In this document: positions 23,806 through 32,134 of the stretch, in pieces
Numbering within the stretch: the stretch's first letter is position 1
Layout: every line of letters starts with the position of its first letter
NCBI RefSeq assembly: GCF_018613835.1
Contig: NZ_JAGGPM010000028.1
Coordinates: 1 to 64,000, forward strand
Length of the DNA stretch: 64,000 nt
DNA from: Arthrobacter sp. ISL-5
Lineage (GTDB): Bacteria; Actinomycetota; Actinomycetes; Actinomycetales; Micrococcaceae
Direction of reading: 5' to 3'
The notes under the pieces: model-generated
What the model was told of the DNA's origin: nothing
Databases searched by the model: none
What the model saw: the letters and a program-made list of their open reading frames with translations, nothing else
Translations under genes and position numbers: made by a program

Positions 23806-24882
23806 TCAGGACCGGGTCCGGGGCCTGAGCTGCACGCCGGGCAGGGGCGGCGCGGGGATCCTGCCGGCCTCGCGCCCAGCGTCCGGACCATGGCCGCGGA
23901 CCAGCCCGAACCGGGCACCCGCGGCGGCGTCGTCGGGCAGCGATGCCTGGGCTTCCCAGTCGGCCCGCGCCTGCGCCACCTCCTCATGGGTCCTGCCCAC
24001 GAAGTTCCACCACATGAGCAGCTCCTCCTGGAGGGGCTCACCGCCAATCAGGAGGAAGCGGGTATCCGGCAGCCCGTCCACGTGGAGCGCCTCACGCCCC
24101 TCGCCCAGGTAGCCCAGCGGGCCGGGACCGATGTCCTGGCCATCCACCGTCAGGCCGCCGTCGAGCACCAGGACGGCATGCTCGAACTCCGGATTAAGCG
24201 GCAACGCCGCGGCACCGTGGCACCGGACCTCCACGCCCACGATCGGTGTGTACATCGTTGCCGGCGACGAGCCGCCGGCAAAACTCCCCACCATCACCGT
24301 TGCGGCGAAACCGGGACCGTGGACCGTGGGCAGGTCACGGTGCTGTTCGAAGGCCGGAGGCCGGTTTCTTTCGGCGTCGGGCAGTGCCACCCAGAGCTGA
24401 AGGCCGCGCTGCACCGGAAGCTGCGCACCGCCGTCGTCCGCTCCGCCGCTTTGAGCCCCGCCACCGTGGTGGTCGGCTGCAGCCACTGCCGCCGGCAGGA
24501 CGGCGAACTCGGAGTGTGCAACTCCGTAGCCGGCCGTCATGATGTTGAGTTCGCCCGGGCGGACGATCACGTCGCTGCCCACGCTGTCCCGGTGCCGTAC
24601 TTGCCCGGCCAGCGGCCAGGTAACAGTCTGCAGGCCGGTGTGCGGATGCGGCAGCACGGACATCGGCGTCCGGTCCGGGCCAAAGCTGTCCAGGAAACAC
24701 CAGGCGCCGACGGTCGGCAGGCCGCGCTGCGGCAGGGTGCGCAGCACATTCATGCCGCGGATGCCGCCCAGCGGCACCTCGCGCGCCGGCCACAACTGCA
24801 CGCAGGGGCCGGTTCCGGTGCCGGCGTCCGGGCCGGCCGGCGGGCACACTTCCTCCTGGGGGAGGACCTCGAGATTCGTCAC
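23806..24882 (-). CDS. Pirin family protein
   Basis: 358 residues of the bicupin pirin family. Residues 30-125 hold the Pirin_N cupin with the metal ligands in SVLPHPHTGLQTVTWPLAG and the matching Glu/His in GELNIMTAGYGVAHSE. Residues about 200-310 hold Pirin_C (VGVEVRCHGAAALPLNPEFE, ALHVDGLPDTRFLLIGGEPL). Bacterial pirins act as quercetinase-like dioxygenases or as metabolic regulators; which applies here cannot be told. A Gly/Ala/Asp/Gln-rich insertion interrupts the middle (residues 138-155). Its start faces the NUDIX gene, 58 bp apart. Confidence 0.87.
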   Translation of the reverse strand: MTNLEVLPQEEVCPPAGPDAGTGTGPCVQLWPAREVPLGGIRGMNVLRTLPQRGLPTVGAWCFLDSFGPDRTPMSVLPHPHTGLQTVTWPLAGQVRHRDSVGSDVIVRPGELNIMTAGYGVAHSEFAVLPAAVAAADHHGGGAQSGGADDGGAQLPVQRGLQLWVALPDAERNRPPAFEQHRDLPTVHGPGFAATVMVGSFAGGSSPATMYTPIVGVEVRCHGAAALPLNPEFEHAVLVLDGGLTVDGQDIGPGPLGYLGEGREALHVDGLPDTRFLLIGGEPLQEELLMWWNFVGRTHEEVAQARADWEAQASLPDDAAAGARFGLVRGHGPDAGREAGRIPAPPLPGVQLRPRTRS

Positions 24883-24940
24883 AGTCCCACTGTAGGACCG
24901 CCGCCCGTGGCCGGCATAGGACCGGGTCTACGCTGGATCC

Positions 24941-25402
24941 ATGAGCGTTCACTTCGACACCCGGCCTGCCGCCTACGCCGTCATCATCCGTGACGGCGCC
25001 ATCCTGCTCGCGTACTGGAAGCAGGACGGCAAGGAAGGCTGGACGCTTCCCGGCGGCGGCCTGGACCTGGCCGAGCATCCGGTGGACGGCTGCACACGGG
25101 AAATCTTCGAGGAAACCGGCTACCACGCCGAGATCGGCCCCATGCTCGGGATCGACGTCGGCCATTGGCCGGCGGGCATCAGGCTGGACGGAATCGACAG
25201 GGACTTCCAGTCCCTCCGGCTGGTGTATGAGGCAACCGTGACCGGCGGGGAGCTCAGCCACGAGGTGAACGGCACCACTACCCACGCCGCGTGGATTCCG
25301 TTGAATGAGGTCGGCTCGCTCAACCGGGTTTCCCTGGTTGATGCGGCCCTGCGGCTGTTCCGTGAGCGCCCGGTCAACGGCAAACTGAGTGATTTCCGTT
25401 AG
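24941..25402 (+). CDS. NUDIX hydrolase
   Basis: 153 residues. The complete Nudix box is present: GGGLDLAEHPVDGCTREIFE followed by ETGY, matching Gx5Ex7REUxEExGU. A core strand VIIRDGAILLAYWK and a C-terminal helix DAALRLFRERP complete the fold. Members hydrolyse nucleoside diphosphates linked to other groups (NTP cleaning, ADP-ribose, ApnA). No substrate signature beyond the box is visible. Start ATG 24941. Confidence 0.9.
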   Translation: MSVHFDTRPAAYAVIIRDGAILLAYWKQDGKEGWTLPGGGLDLAEHPVDGCTREIFEETGYHAEIGPMLGIDVGHWPAGIRLDGIDRDFQSLRLVYEATVTGGELSHEVNGTTTHAAWIPLNEVGSLNRVSLVDAALRLFRERPVNGKLSDFR

Positions 25403-25495
25403 CTGGATTCCCGGGCCTGGTTCACGACCGGATTCCCTGGCATGATTTCCCCGGCGTGATTCCCTAGCCAGGCCGGCTGGGGCTGGCTATCCTAG

Positions 25496-25530
25496 GGAAG
25501 TCTCCGGATGTTTCGGTCCGGGGGGCTTCC
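25496..25530 (+). other. Hairpin in the leader upstream of rsgA
   Basis: GGAAGTCTCCGGA and TCCGGGGGGCTTCC pair over 13 positions with one bulged G and two G-T pairs around the loop TGTTTCGG. It lies 37 bp before a small open frame with a strong ribosome site. It could be a leader structure or the terminator of the NUDIX gene. Confidence 0.4.
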
Positions 25531-25566
25531 ATTCGGCATGAACTTCGCAGCGGGGAGGTGGACCTG

Positions 25567-25647
25567 ATGATTGCAGCATTCCTGCGCGCAACGCGCACTC
25601 GCAAAAACTCCTTCATTACTCCTGCCCCGGTACTGCGCACCGCCTAA
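25567..25647 (+). CDS. Possible 26-residue leader peptide upstream of rsgA
   Basis: ATG at 25567 behind a very strong ribosome site (GGGGAGGTGG, 25551-25560) opens 26 codons reading MIAAFLRATRTRKN and ending in VLRTA, then TAA. The peptide is basic, with five arginines and one lysine, and no known motif. It lies between a hairpin (25496-25530) and the rsgA start. The ribosome site is better than most in the window, which argues for translation. Its role is unknown. Confidence 0.4.
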   Translation: MIAAFLRATRTRKNSFITPAPVLRTA

Positions 25648-25745
25648 GCGGCATACAGCCGCAGCCTCCGCACCGCCATTCACTAAGCGCATCACCCCGT
25701 TGCGGAAGCAGGCCCGGCGCCCGGGGGCCCCACCCGAGGTTCACA

Positions 25746-26969
25746 GTGAAAAATCCTTCAGGCAATTCAGCAAGCCCAATTCAAGCGTCAACCGAAAAAT
25801 CACGCCCGTCCACTGACCCCCGCACTGCCCCGGACGGGCTGCGGGGACCCGTCCGCTACGGCTTCACGGAGGCCGCCGCACTGTATTTCGCGGCCCATCC
25901 CGTTGACGGCGGGAACGTTCCGGCGCGCGTGGTGCGGGTAGACCGCAACCGCGTGGTGGCCGCCACCGCGGACGGCCTCATGCAGCTGCCCTACCCCTCG
26001 GCTGCCAAGCATCCGACGGCCTCGGCCGTCAGGCATCCGACGGCCGGCGCGGGGGAGCCTCCGGCGGCTCCGGCGGTGCCGTCGGCCGGCGACTGGGTCT
26101 GGCTCGGGCACAACCGGGCGGGCGAACCCGCCATCGTCGGGGTGCTGCCCCGAACTTCGGAGCTGAGCCGAAAGCGCGCCTACGAAGCCTCCTCCGAAGC
26201 CCAGGTCCTCGCCGCCAACATCGATGTGGTGGGCGTCGTGGTGCCGGTAGACCGCCCGCTGACCCACAACAGGCTGGAACGGACCCTCGTTGCCGCCTGG
26301 GACTCCGGGGCCACGCCCCTGGTGATCATCACGAAGGCGGACCTGGCGGACATCGCCGACGACGTCGTCGGGAAAGTGATCCTGCAGGCCGCCGGCGTCG
26401 ACGTGGTGACCACGTCGGCAGAACAGGGCGACGGGTTGGACGAGCTGCTCGCGCATGTGCTGCCGGGCCGGACGCTCGTGCTGCTGGGCCCCTCCGGCGC
26501 CGGCAAGTCCACGCTCATCAACGCGCTCGCAGGCCACGACGTCCAGTCGACCGGGGACGTGCGGGCCGCCGACGGCAGGGGACGGCACACCACCACGTCA
26601 CGGGAGCTCGTGCCGCTGCCCAACGGCGCCGTGCTCATGGACACGCCGGGCGTGCGCGGGTTCGGGCTCTTCGACGCGGACGAGGGCATGGGCGAGATTT
26701 TTGGCGACCTGGAGGAGCTCTTCGGGAAGTGCCGCTTTTCCGACTGTGCCCACGATCGGGAGCCGGGCTGCGCTGTCCGCGCCGCGCTGGATGACGAAAC
26801 CCTCGATACCCGGCGGTGGGCCAGCTACCTGAAGCTGCAGCGCGAACTGGCGGCCCTGAACCGGCGCCATGATGCGGCGGCGCGGAGGGCGTACCAGCGG
26901 GAATGGCACCAGAAAGTGGTCGTGGCGGGACGGAGCCAGCGCGCGGCTGAAAGGTACGGTAACCGCTGA
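25746..26969 (+). CDS. rsgA: Ribosome small subunit-dependent GTPase A (RsgA)
   Basis: 407 residues. OB-fold N-terminal domain, then a circularly permuted GTPase: G4 TKAD (IITKADLADIA), G1 GPSGAGKST near residue 246, G3 DTPGVRGFG near 299, and the C-terminal zinc knuckle GKCRFSDCAHDREPGCAV. RsgA helps late maturation of the 30S subunit. The N-terminal 30 residues are a non-conserved extension from the GTG at 25746. Residues about 79-105 hold an Ala/Pro-rich insert with a near-perfect internal repeat (GCATCCGACGGCC twice). A structured leader with a possible leader peptide precedes it. Confidence 0.9.
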   Translation: MKNPSGNSASPIQASTEKSRPSTDPRTAPDGLRGPVRYGFTEAAALYFAAHPVDGGNVPARVVRVDRNRVVAATADGLMQLPYPSAAKHPTASAVRHPTAGAGEPPAAPAVPSAGDWVWLGHNRAGEPAIVGVLPRTSELSRKRAYEASSEAQVLAANIDVVGVVVPVDRPLTHNRLERTLVAAWDSGATPLVIITKADLADIADDVVGKVILQAAGVDVVTTSAEQGDGLDELLAHVLPGRTLVLLGPSGAGKSTLINALAGHDVQSTGDVRAADGRGRHTTTSRELVPLPNGAVLMDTPGVRGFGLFDADEGMGEIFGDLEELFGKCRFSDCAHDREPGCAVRAALDDETLDTRRWASYLKLQRELAALNRRHDAAARRAYQREWHQKVVVAGRSQRAAERYGNR

Positions 26970-27062
26970 CCCATCCGGACCGGCGTTGTCTCCGAATGAT
27001 TACGGTATCCGTGCCGGCAGTTACTTTGCCGCAGGCACTGGTTACGCTTTGTCAAGACGTGC

Positions 27063-27092
27063 TTTACACCCAAAAATCAGCGTGCTTATGAT
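27063..27092 (+). promoter_or_regulatory. Candidate sigma-70-type promoter of the betaine/choline operon
   Basis: TTTACA (27063-27068) and TATGAT (27087-27092) are separated by 18 bp, 52 bp before the ATG of the ABC ATPase gene. It is the best hexamer pair in an unusually AT-rich spacer. Confidence 0.45.
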
Positions 27093-27144
27093 CAGTTCGC
27101 TTGACCGTCCGATGTTGCCGCCCAACAGTTAGGTAAGCCCGGGA

Positions 27145-28242
27145 ATGGCCGAAGCCATGATTGAGTTCCAGAGCGTCACCAAGCAGTACCAGAGCGGGCA
27201 GCCGGCGGTGGATGAGTTGAGCATGTCCATCGACCAAGGCTCCATCACGGTGTTCGTCGGACCATCAGGCTGCGGCAAGACAACCTCCCTGCGCATGATC
27301 AACCGGATGGTCGAGCCCACCTCCGGAACCATCACGGTCGGCGGCAGGGACGTCACCACGGTGCCGGCCGCCGAACTCCGGCGGTCCATGGGTTACGTCA
27401 TGCAGTCATCCGGGCTCATGCCGCACCGCTCGGTCCTGGACAACATTGCCACGGTGCCGCGCCTGAACGGCGTGTCCAAGGCGGATGCACGCAAGCGTGC
27501 GGAGGAACTGCTCGACGTCGTGGGACTGGCCTCGGGGCTGGGAAAGCGGTACCCGTCCCAGCTCTCCGGCGGGCAGCAGCAGCGCGTCGGCGTGGCGCGG
27601 GCGCTTGCGGCCGATCCGCCGGTGCTCCTTATGGACGAGCCCTTCAGCGCAGTGGACCCGGTGGTGCGGGACGAACTCCAGCAGGAGCTCCTGCGGCTGC
27701 AGCGCGATCTTGCCAAGACGATTGTTTTTGTCACGCACGACATCGACGAAGCCACGGTCCTTGGGGACAAGGTGGCGGTCTTCGCCGTCGGCGGCAAACT
27801 GGCGCAGTACGCCACTCCGGAGGAGATCCTGCGCGCCCCGGCCAACGACTTCGTGGCCTCCTTCGTGGGCCGCGACCGCGGGTTCCGGCACCTTGCGTTC
27901 ACCACTGCCGACGGCGTCGCCGTCCATCCGGTGCCGACAGTCACCAGGGACGGCGGCGCGGCCGGGCGTCCGGAGGCCGCAGACGGCTGGCGGCTTGTGG
28001 TGGACGCGGAAGCGCGGCCGCTGGGCTGGGAAGGCCCGGGCCCCGACTCCGAACTCATTCCTGGCGGTTCGCTGTTCCGGGCGGGAGACACCCTCCGGCG
28101 CGCCCTGGACTCCGCCCTGTCTTCGCCGTCCGGGCTGGGCGTCGCCGTGGATGATGCCGGCCGGGTCGCGGGCGTCGTCAGGGCGGCCGAAGTGCTGGCC
28201 GTCATCGAATCGGCCCGCCAGATCCGCCAGGGCGCGCTCTGA
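27145..28242 (+). CDS. opuCA: OpuC-type ABC transporter ATP-binding protein (betaine/choline)
   Basis: 365 residues. ABC ATPase with Walker A GPSGCGKTT (residues 33-41), Q-loop MQSSG, signature LSGGQQQR, Walker B VLLMDEPFSAVD and the H-loop VFVTHD. The C-terminal 120 residues contain a CBS-like segment (LRRALDSALSSPSGLGVAVD, VAGVVRAAEVLAV), as in OpuA/OpuC ATPases that sense ionic strength. It powers uptake of glycine betaine, choline or carnitine at the inner membrane. First gene of a four-gene operon; its last base is the first base of the next start codon (TGATG overlap). Confidence 0.9.
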   Translation: MAEAMIEFQSVTKQYQSGQPAVDELSMSIDQGSITVFVGPSGCGKTTSLRMINRMVEPTSGTITVGGRDVTTVPAAELRRSMGYVMQSSGLMPHRSVLDNIATVPRLNGVSKADARKRAEELLDVVGLASGLGKRYPSQLSGGQQQRVGVARALAADPPVLLMDEPFSAVDPVVRDELQQELLRLQRDLAKTIVFVTHDIDEATVLGDKVAVFAVGGKLAQYATPEEILRAPANDFVASFVGRDRGFRHLAFTTADGVAVHPVPTVTRDGGAAGRPEAADGWRLVVDAEARPLGWEGPGPDSELIPGGSLFRAGDTLRRALDSALSSPSGLGVAVDDAGRVAGVVRAAEVLAVIESARQIRQGAL

Positions 28243-28955
28243 TGGAGTGGTTCCTGGCGAACAGCGGAATGGTCTTTGAACGGGCCGGACAGCATCTGGT
28301 CCTGGCCCTGGTTCCGATGGTCCTGGGCCTGCTGATCTCCATTCCGCTGGCCCAGTTGTCACGGCGGCACCCCGCGCTCAGGTCCCTGGTGACCACCGTC
28401 AGTTCACTCCTGTACACCATTCCCTCGCTGGCGCTTTTCATCATCCTGCCGCCGCTGCTGGGGACCCGGATCTTGGACCCGATCAACGTCGTTGTTGCCC
28501 TGACCATCTATGCAGTGGCCCTCCTGGTTCGGGCGGCCATGGATGCCTTCGATTCCGTGGATGACGACCTCCGGCAGGCCGCGGTGGCCATGGGCTACAA
28601 GCCGGCGGCCCGTTTCCTGCAGATCGACCTGCCGCTGTCCCTGCCGGTGCTTTTTGCAGGCCTCCGCGTGGTTTCCGTGAGCAATATATCCCTGGTGAGC
28701 GTCGCCGCGCTGCTCGGGGTGGGAAATCTCGGCATTCTGTTCACGGACGGGCTGCAGCGGACCTTCGTCACCGAAGTGGTGGTGGGCATCGTCGCCATCC
28801 TGCTGCTGGCGCTGCTGATGGACGCGGTGCTGGTTCTGCTGGAGAGGCTGCTCACGCCGTGGACCCGGGTATCGGCCGGGTCGGCCAGGACTGATACGAA
28901 GTCGAGCGCCGAACTCATCGCCGAAACCAAGGTGCATGCAGGAGCTAGGCCATGA
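28242..28955 (+). CDS. opuCB: OpuC-type ABC transporter permease
   Basis: 237 residues with about five or six membrane helices and the permease-ATPase contact motif DDLRQAAVAMGYKPAARFLQ. The pattern LYTIPSLALFIILPPLLG is typical of QAT/OpuCB-type betaine permeases. It overlaps the ATPase gene upstream by one base and the second permease downstream by four (ATGA), so translation is coupled. Confidence 0.9.
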   Translation: MEWFLANSGMVFERAGQHLVLALVPMVLGLLISIPLAQLSRRHPALRSLVTTVSSLLYTIPSLALFIILPPLLGTRILDPINVVVALTIYAVALLVRAAMDAFDSVDDDLRQAAVAMGYKPAARFLQIDLPLSLPVLFAGLRVVSVSNISLVSVAALLGVGNLGILFTDGLQRTFVTEVVVGIVAILLLALLMDAVLVLLERLLTPWTRVSAGSARTDTKSSAELIAETKVHAGARP

Positions 28956-29698
28956 GCAACATCTTCACCGAGACCTTCGCCTGGCTCGCGGACCCCGAAC
29001 ACTGGACGGGGAGGTCCGGCATCGCCACGCGGCTGCTGGAACACCTGCAGTACAGCGGCCTGGTCCTTGTCATCGCCGCGGCCATCGCAGTTCCGGTGGG
29101 CCTCTACATCGGGCACACCGGCAGGGGACGGGTTGCCGCCGTGGCCGTTGCCGGCGCCCTGCGAGCCCTGCCCACGCTCGGACTCCTGGTGCTGTTTGCC
29201 CTGATCGCCGGAAGCGGCCTCATGCCGCCCGTGTGGGCGCTGGTGATCCTCACCGTCCCGCCGCTGCTCGCCGGCACCTACGCCGGCATCTCCAGCGTGG
29301 ACCCCACGGTGGTGGATGCGGCGCGGGCCGTGGGCATGAAGGAACTGCAGATCCTCTTCGGCGTGGAGCTTCCCAACGGACTCCAGGTGATGTTCGGCGG
29401 CATCCGCACGGCCGTGCTCCAGGTGATCGCCACCGTGTCCGTCGTGGCCTACCTCCCGCTGGGCGGCCTCGGCCGCTACCTCTTCGACGGACTGGTCCTG
29501 CAGGACTTTCCGCGGATGCTGGCGGGCTCGCTGCTGATCGCGGGCCTGGCGATCGCCGTCGACCTCATCCTGGCCGCAGTACAGAGGCTGCTGGTTTCCC
29601 CCGGACTTTCCACCGGTTCCAAGGGCGGCCGCAAGGCCGCCACCGATCTCACGGCTGCCGCACCCGCGGCGGCCGCTGTTCAAGGAGGCACCCCATGA
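28952..29698 (+). CDS. opuCD: OpuC-type ABC transporter permease
   Basis: 248 residues, second permease of the pair. LRALPTLGLLVLFALIAGSG and the coupling loop DPTVVDAARAVGMKELQILF followed by VELP identify it as OpuCD-like. Six hydrophobic segments are visible. The C-terminal 30 residues are an Ala-rich tail. Its TGA overlaps the ATG of the binding-protein gene (ATGA). Confidence 0.9.
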   Translation: MSNIFTETFAWLADPEHWTGRSGIATRLLEHLQYSGLVLVIAAAIAVPVGLYIGHTGRGRVAAVAVAGALRALPTLGLLVLFALIAGSGLMPPVWALVILTVPPLLAGTYAGISSVDPTVVDAARAVGMKELQILFGVELPNGLQVMFGGIRTAVLQVIATVSVVAYLPLGGLGRYLFDGLVLQDFPRMLAGSLLIAGLAIAVDLILAAVQRLLVSPGLSTGSKGGRKAATDLTAAAPAAAAVQGGTP

Positions 29699-30651
29699 AG
29701 CACCCCATCCGCACGACCCTCACCCGCCGTGGCCTGGGCGGCCTCGCCGCAGGTGTCGGCATCGCCCTGACCCTGTCCGCCTGCGGCGGCGGCAATCCGC
29801 TCTCTTCCCCCACCACCACCGCAGGCAGCGCGACGGCGGGCGGCTCCCTCGTGGTCGGCTCTGCAGACTTCCCCGAGAGCCAGATCATCGCGGAGATCTA
29901 CGCCGGCGCCCTGAACCAGGCCGGCATCACGGCCACCACAAAGCCCAACATCGGCTCCCGTGAGATCTACTTCAAGGCTGTCCAGGACGGTTCCGTTGAC
30001 GTCGTTCCGGACTATTCCGGAAACCTGCTCTCCCATGTGGATGCCGAGGCTCCCGAAGTCGCCGCCGAGGAGATCTACAAGGCACTGCCGGACAAGCTTC
30101 CCCAGGGCCTCGGAGTGCTGGAACCGGCCAAGGCCGAGTCCAAGGACGCCATGGTGGTCACCAAGGCCACCGCCGAAAAGCACCAGCTGAAATCCATCGA
30201 GGACCTGGCCAAGGTCTGCAAGGACTTCACCATGGCAGCGCCGGCCACGTTCGAGACCCGGGCCTACGGGTTCCCCGGGCTGAAGAAGAACTACGGCTGC
30301 GAACTCAAGGCACTCAAGCCGTTCAGCGACGGCGGCGGCAACCTGACGCTCCAGGCCCTCCTGACGGACGACGTGCAGGTGGCAGACATCTACACCACCA
30401 CCCCCTCCATCGCGGACAACGACCTGGTGGTGCTGGACGACCCCAAGAACAACTTCAAGGCGCAGCAGGTGCTGCCCCTCTACAACGAGGCCAAGATGAC
30501 GGACAAGGCCAAAGAGGCGCTGAACAGCGTCTCCAAGATCCTGACCACTGAAGACCTTATCAACCTCAACCGCGCAGTCAGCGGCACCCAGAAGCAGAAT
30601 GCAAAGGATGCCGCCGCGGCCTGGCTCAAGGACAAGGGCATCGTCAAGTAG
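29695..30651 (+). CDS. opuCC: Betaine/choline-type substrate-binding lipoprotein
   Basis: 318 residues. Lipoprotein signal: basic MKHPIRTTLTRR, hydrophobic stretch and lipobox LSAC (Cys near residue 29). The OpuAC fold follows: GSADFPESQIIAEIYAGALN and VDVVPDYSGNLLSHVD, which in OpuCC/ProX-like proteins form part of the quaternary-amine pocket. It delivers substrate to the two permeases from the outer face of the membrane. The ATG at 29695 overlaps the preceding stop and GGAGG lies just upstream. It is followed by a tandem 17-bp duplication and a long terminator hairpin. Confidence 0.9.
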   Translation: MKHPIRTTLTRRGLGGLAAGVGIALTLSACGGGNPLSSPTTTAGSATAGGSLVVGSADFPESQIIAEIYAGALNQAGITATTKPNIGSREIYFKAVQDGSVDVVPDYSGNLLSHVDAEAPEVAAEEIYKALPDKLPQGLGVLEPAKAESKDAMVVTKATAEKHQLKSIEDLAKVCKDFTMAAPATFETRAYGFPGLKKNYGCELKALKPFSDGGGNLTLQALLTDDVQVADIYTTTPSIADNDLVVLDDPKNNFKAQQVLPLYNEAKMTDKAKEALNSVSKILTTEDLINLNRAVSGTQKQNAKDAAAAWLKDKGIVK

Positions 30652-30657
30652 CACCGG

Positions 30658-30691
30658 TTAGGGAGCGCAGTGCCTTAGGGAGCGCAGTGCC
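30658..30691 (+). repeat. Perfect tandem duplication of 17 bp
   Basis: TTAGGGAGCGCAGTGCC occurs twice head-to-tail (30658-30674 and 30675-30691), immediately after the stop of the binding-protein gene. Probably a recent replication slip. Confidence 0.85.
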
Positions 30692-30732
30692 GCCCGGCAC
30701 CGGAGCGCCCCCTGACCCATAACAAAAGCTCG

Positions 30733-30781
30733 ACGGCGGCTGCCGGACTCCTCCGGAAACGGGAGTACCGGCAGCCGCCGT
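30733..30781 (+). terminator. Long terminator hairpin of the betaine/choline operon
   Basis: ACGGCGGCTGCCGG pairs with CCGGCAGCCGCCGT, and inside it ACTCC pairs with GGAGT around an unpaired loop (one bulged A). The stem totals 19 bp. It ends the four-gene operon before the aminotransferase gene. Confidence 0.8.
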
Positions 30782-30877
30782 CGGCATCTGAGCGGGGCAC
30801 CGGACTGCGCCGGTCCGCCGGCGCAGTGTGAGCCAAGTCTCCGCGGAAGTACATCCCGCATATGGCATATTTGATGA

Positions 30878-32098
30878 ATGGCAGAATTCAAGCAGTCCAC
30901 CAAGCTTCATAATGTCCTTTACGACATCCGTGGACCGATTCTTCAGGCCGCCCAGCAGATGGAGGCAGAGGGTCACCGCATCCTCAAACTGAACATCGGA
31001 AACCCGGCCCCCTTCGGTTTTGAAGCGCCGGACGCGATCCTGGTGGACATGATCCGCCACCTGCCTCATGCCCAGGGGTACAGCGACTCCCGCGGCATTT
31101 TCTCGGCCCGCACGGCCGTCTCGCAGTACTACCAGACGCGCGGCATCCAGAACATCCATGTGGACGACATCTACCTCGGCAACGGCGTCAGCGAGCTCAT
31201 CACCATGTCGCTGATGGCGCTGCTCGAGGAGGGGGATGAAATCCTGATCCCCACGCCGGACTATCCGCTGTGGACCGCCTCGGTGGCGCTGGCCGGCGGC
31301 CGTCCGGTGCACTACCTCTGCGATGAGGAATCGGGCTGGCAGCCGGACCTCGACGATCTCGAAGCAAAGATCACGCCGCGCACCAAGGGCATCGTGGTCA
31401 TCAACCCGAACAACCCCACCGGCGCCGTGTATCCGGAGGGCACGCTGCGCAAGATCGTGGCGCTGGCGGAAAAGCACGGCCTGGTCATCTTCGCCGACGA
31501 GATCTACGAGAAGATCCTGTACGAGGATGCCGTTCACGTGAACATGGCCGGCCTCACCGGCGACGATGTCCTGTGCCTGACGTTCAGCGGGCTGTCCAAG
31601 GCCTACCGCGTCTGCGGCTACCGCGCGGGCTGGATGGGCATTTCCGGGCCGAAGAAGGACGCCTCGGATTACCTCGAAGGCATCAACCTGCTCGCCAACA
31701 TGCGGTTGTGCGCCAACGTTCCCGCGCAGCACGCCATCCAGACGGCGCTGGGCGGCTACCAAAGCATCAACGACCTGATCCTGCCCGGCGGCCGGCTGCT
31801 CGAGCAGCGGAACAAGGCCTACGACATGCTCAACGCCATTCCCGGCGTCAGCACCCAGCAGGCCAGGGGTGCCCTGTACCTGTTCCCGAAGCTCGATCCC
31901 GAGGTCTTCCACATCCGGGACGACGAAAAGTTCGTCCTGGACCTGCTGAAGGAGCAGAAAATCCTGGTGTCCCACGGCCGGGCCTTCAACTGGGTGCGGC
32001 CCGACCACTTCCGGATGGTGACCCTGCCGAACGTCAAGGACATCGAGGAAGCAATCGGACGCATGGGAGACTTCCTCAGCAGGTATCCGGGGAACTAG
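30878..32098 (+). CDS. AlaA-type PLP-dependent aminotransferase
   Basis: 406 residues of the class I/II aminotransferase fold. N-terminal LKLNIGNPAPFGFEAP, aldimine-site Asp and Tyr in VIFADEIYEKILYE, the PLP lysine in FSGLSKAYRVCGYRAGW near residue 244, and the carboxylate-binding Arg in DHFRMVTLPN. Length and the RGPILQAAQQMEAEGHRIL opening match the AlaA (glutamate-pyruvate) group. It probably makes alanine from pyruvate and glutamate in the cytoplasm. It starts at ATG 30878 and stands alone between two terminators or gaps. Confidence 0.87.
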   Translation: MAEFKQSTKLHNVLYDIRGPILQAAQQMEAEGHRILKLNIGNPAPFGFEAPDAILVDMIRHLPHAQGYSDSRGIFSARTAVSQYYQTRGIQNIHVDDIYLGNGVSELITMSLMALLEEGDEILIPTPDYPLWTASVALAGGRPVHYLCDEESGWQPDLDDLEAKITPRTKGIVVINPNNPTGAVYPEGTLRKIVALAEKHGLVIFADEIYEKILYEDAVHVNMAGLTGDDVLCLTFSGLSKAYRVCGYRAGWMGISGPKKDASDYLEGINLLANMRLCANVPAQHAIQTALGGYQSINDLILPGGRLLEQRNKAYDMLNAIPGVSTQQARGALYLFPKLDPEVFHIRDDEKFVLDLLKEQKILVSHGRAFNWVRPDHFRMVTLPNVKDIEEAIGRMGDFLSRYPGN

Positions 32099-32134
32099 CC
32101 TGTTCCCACATACAACCTGTGGAAAGAGGTCCCC

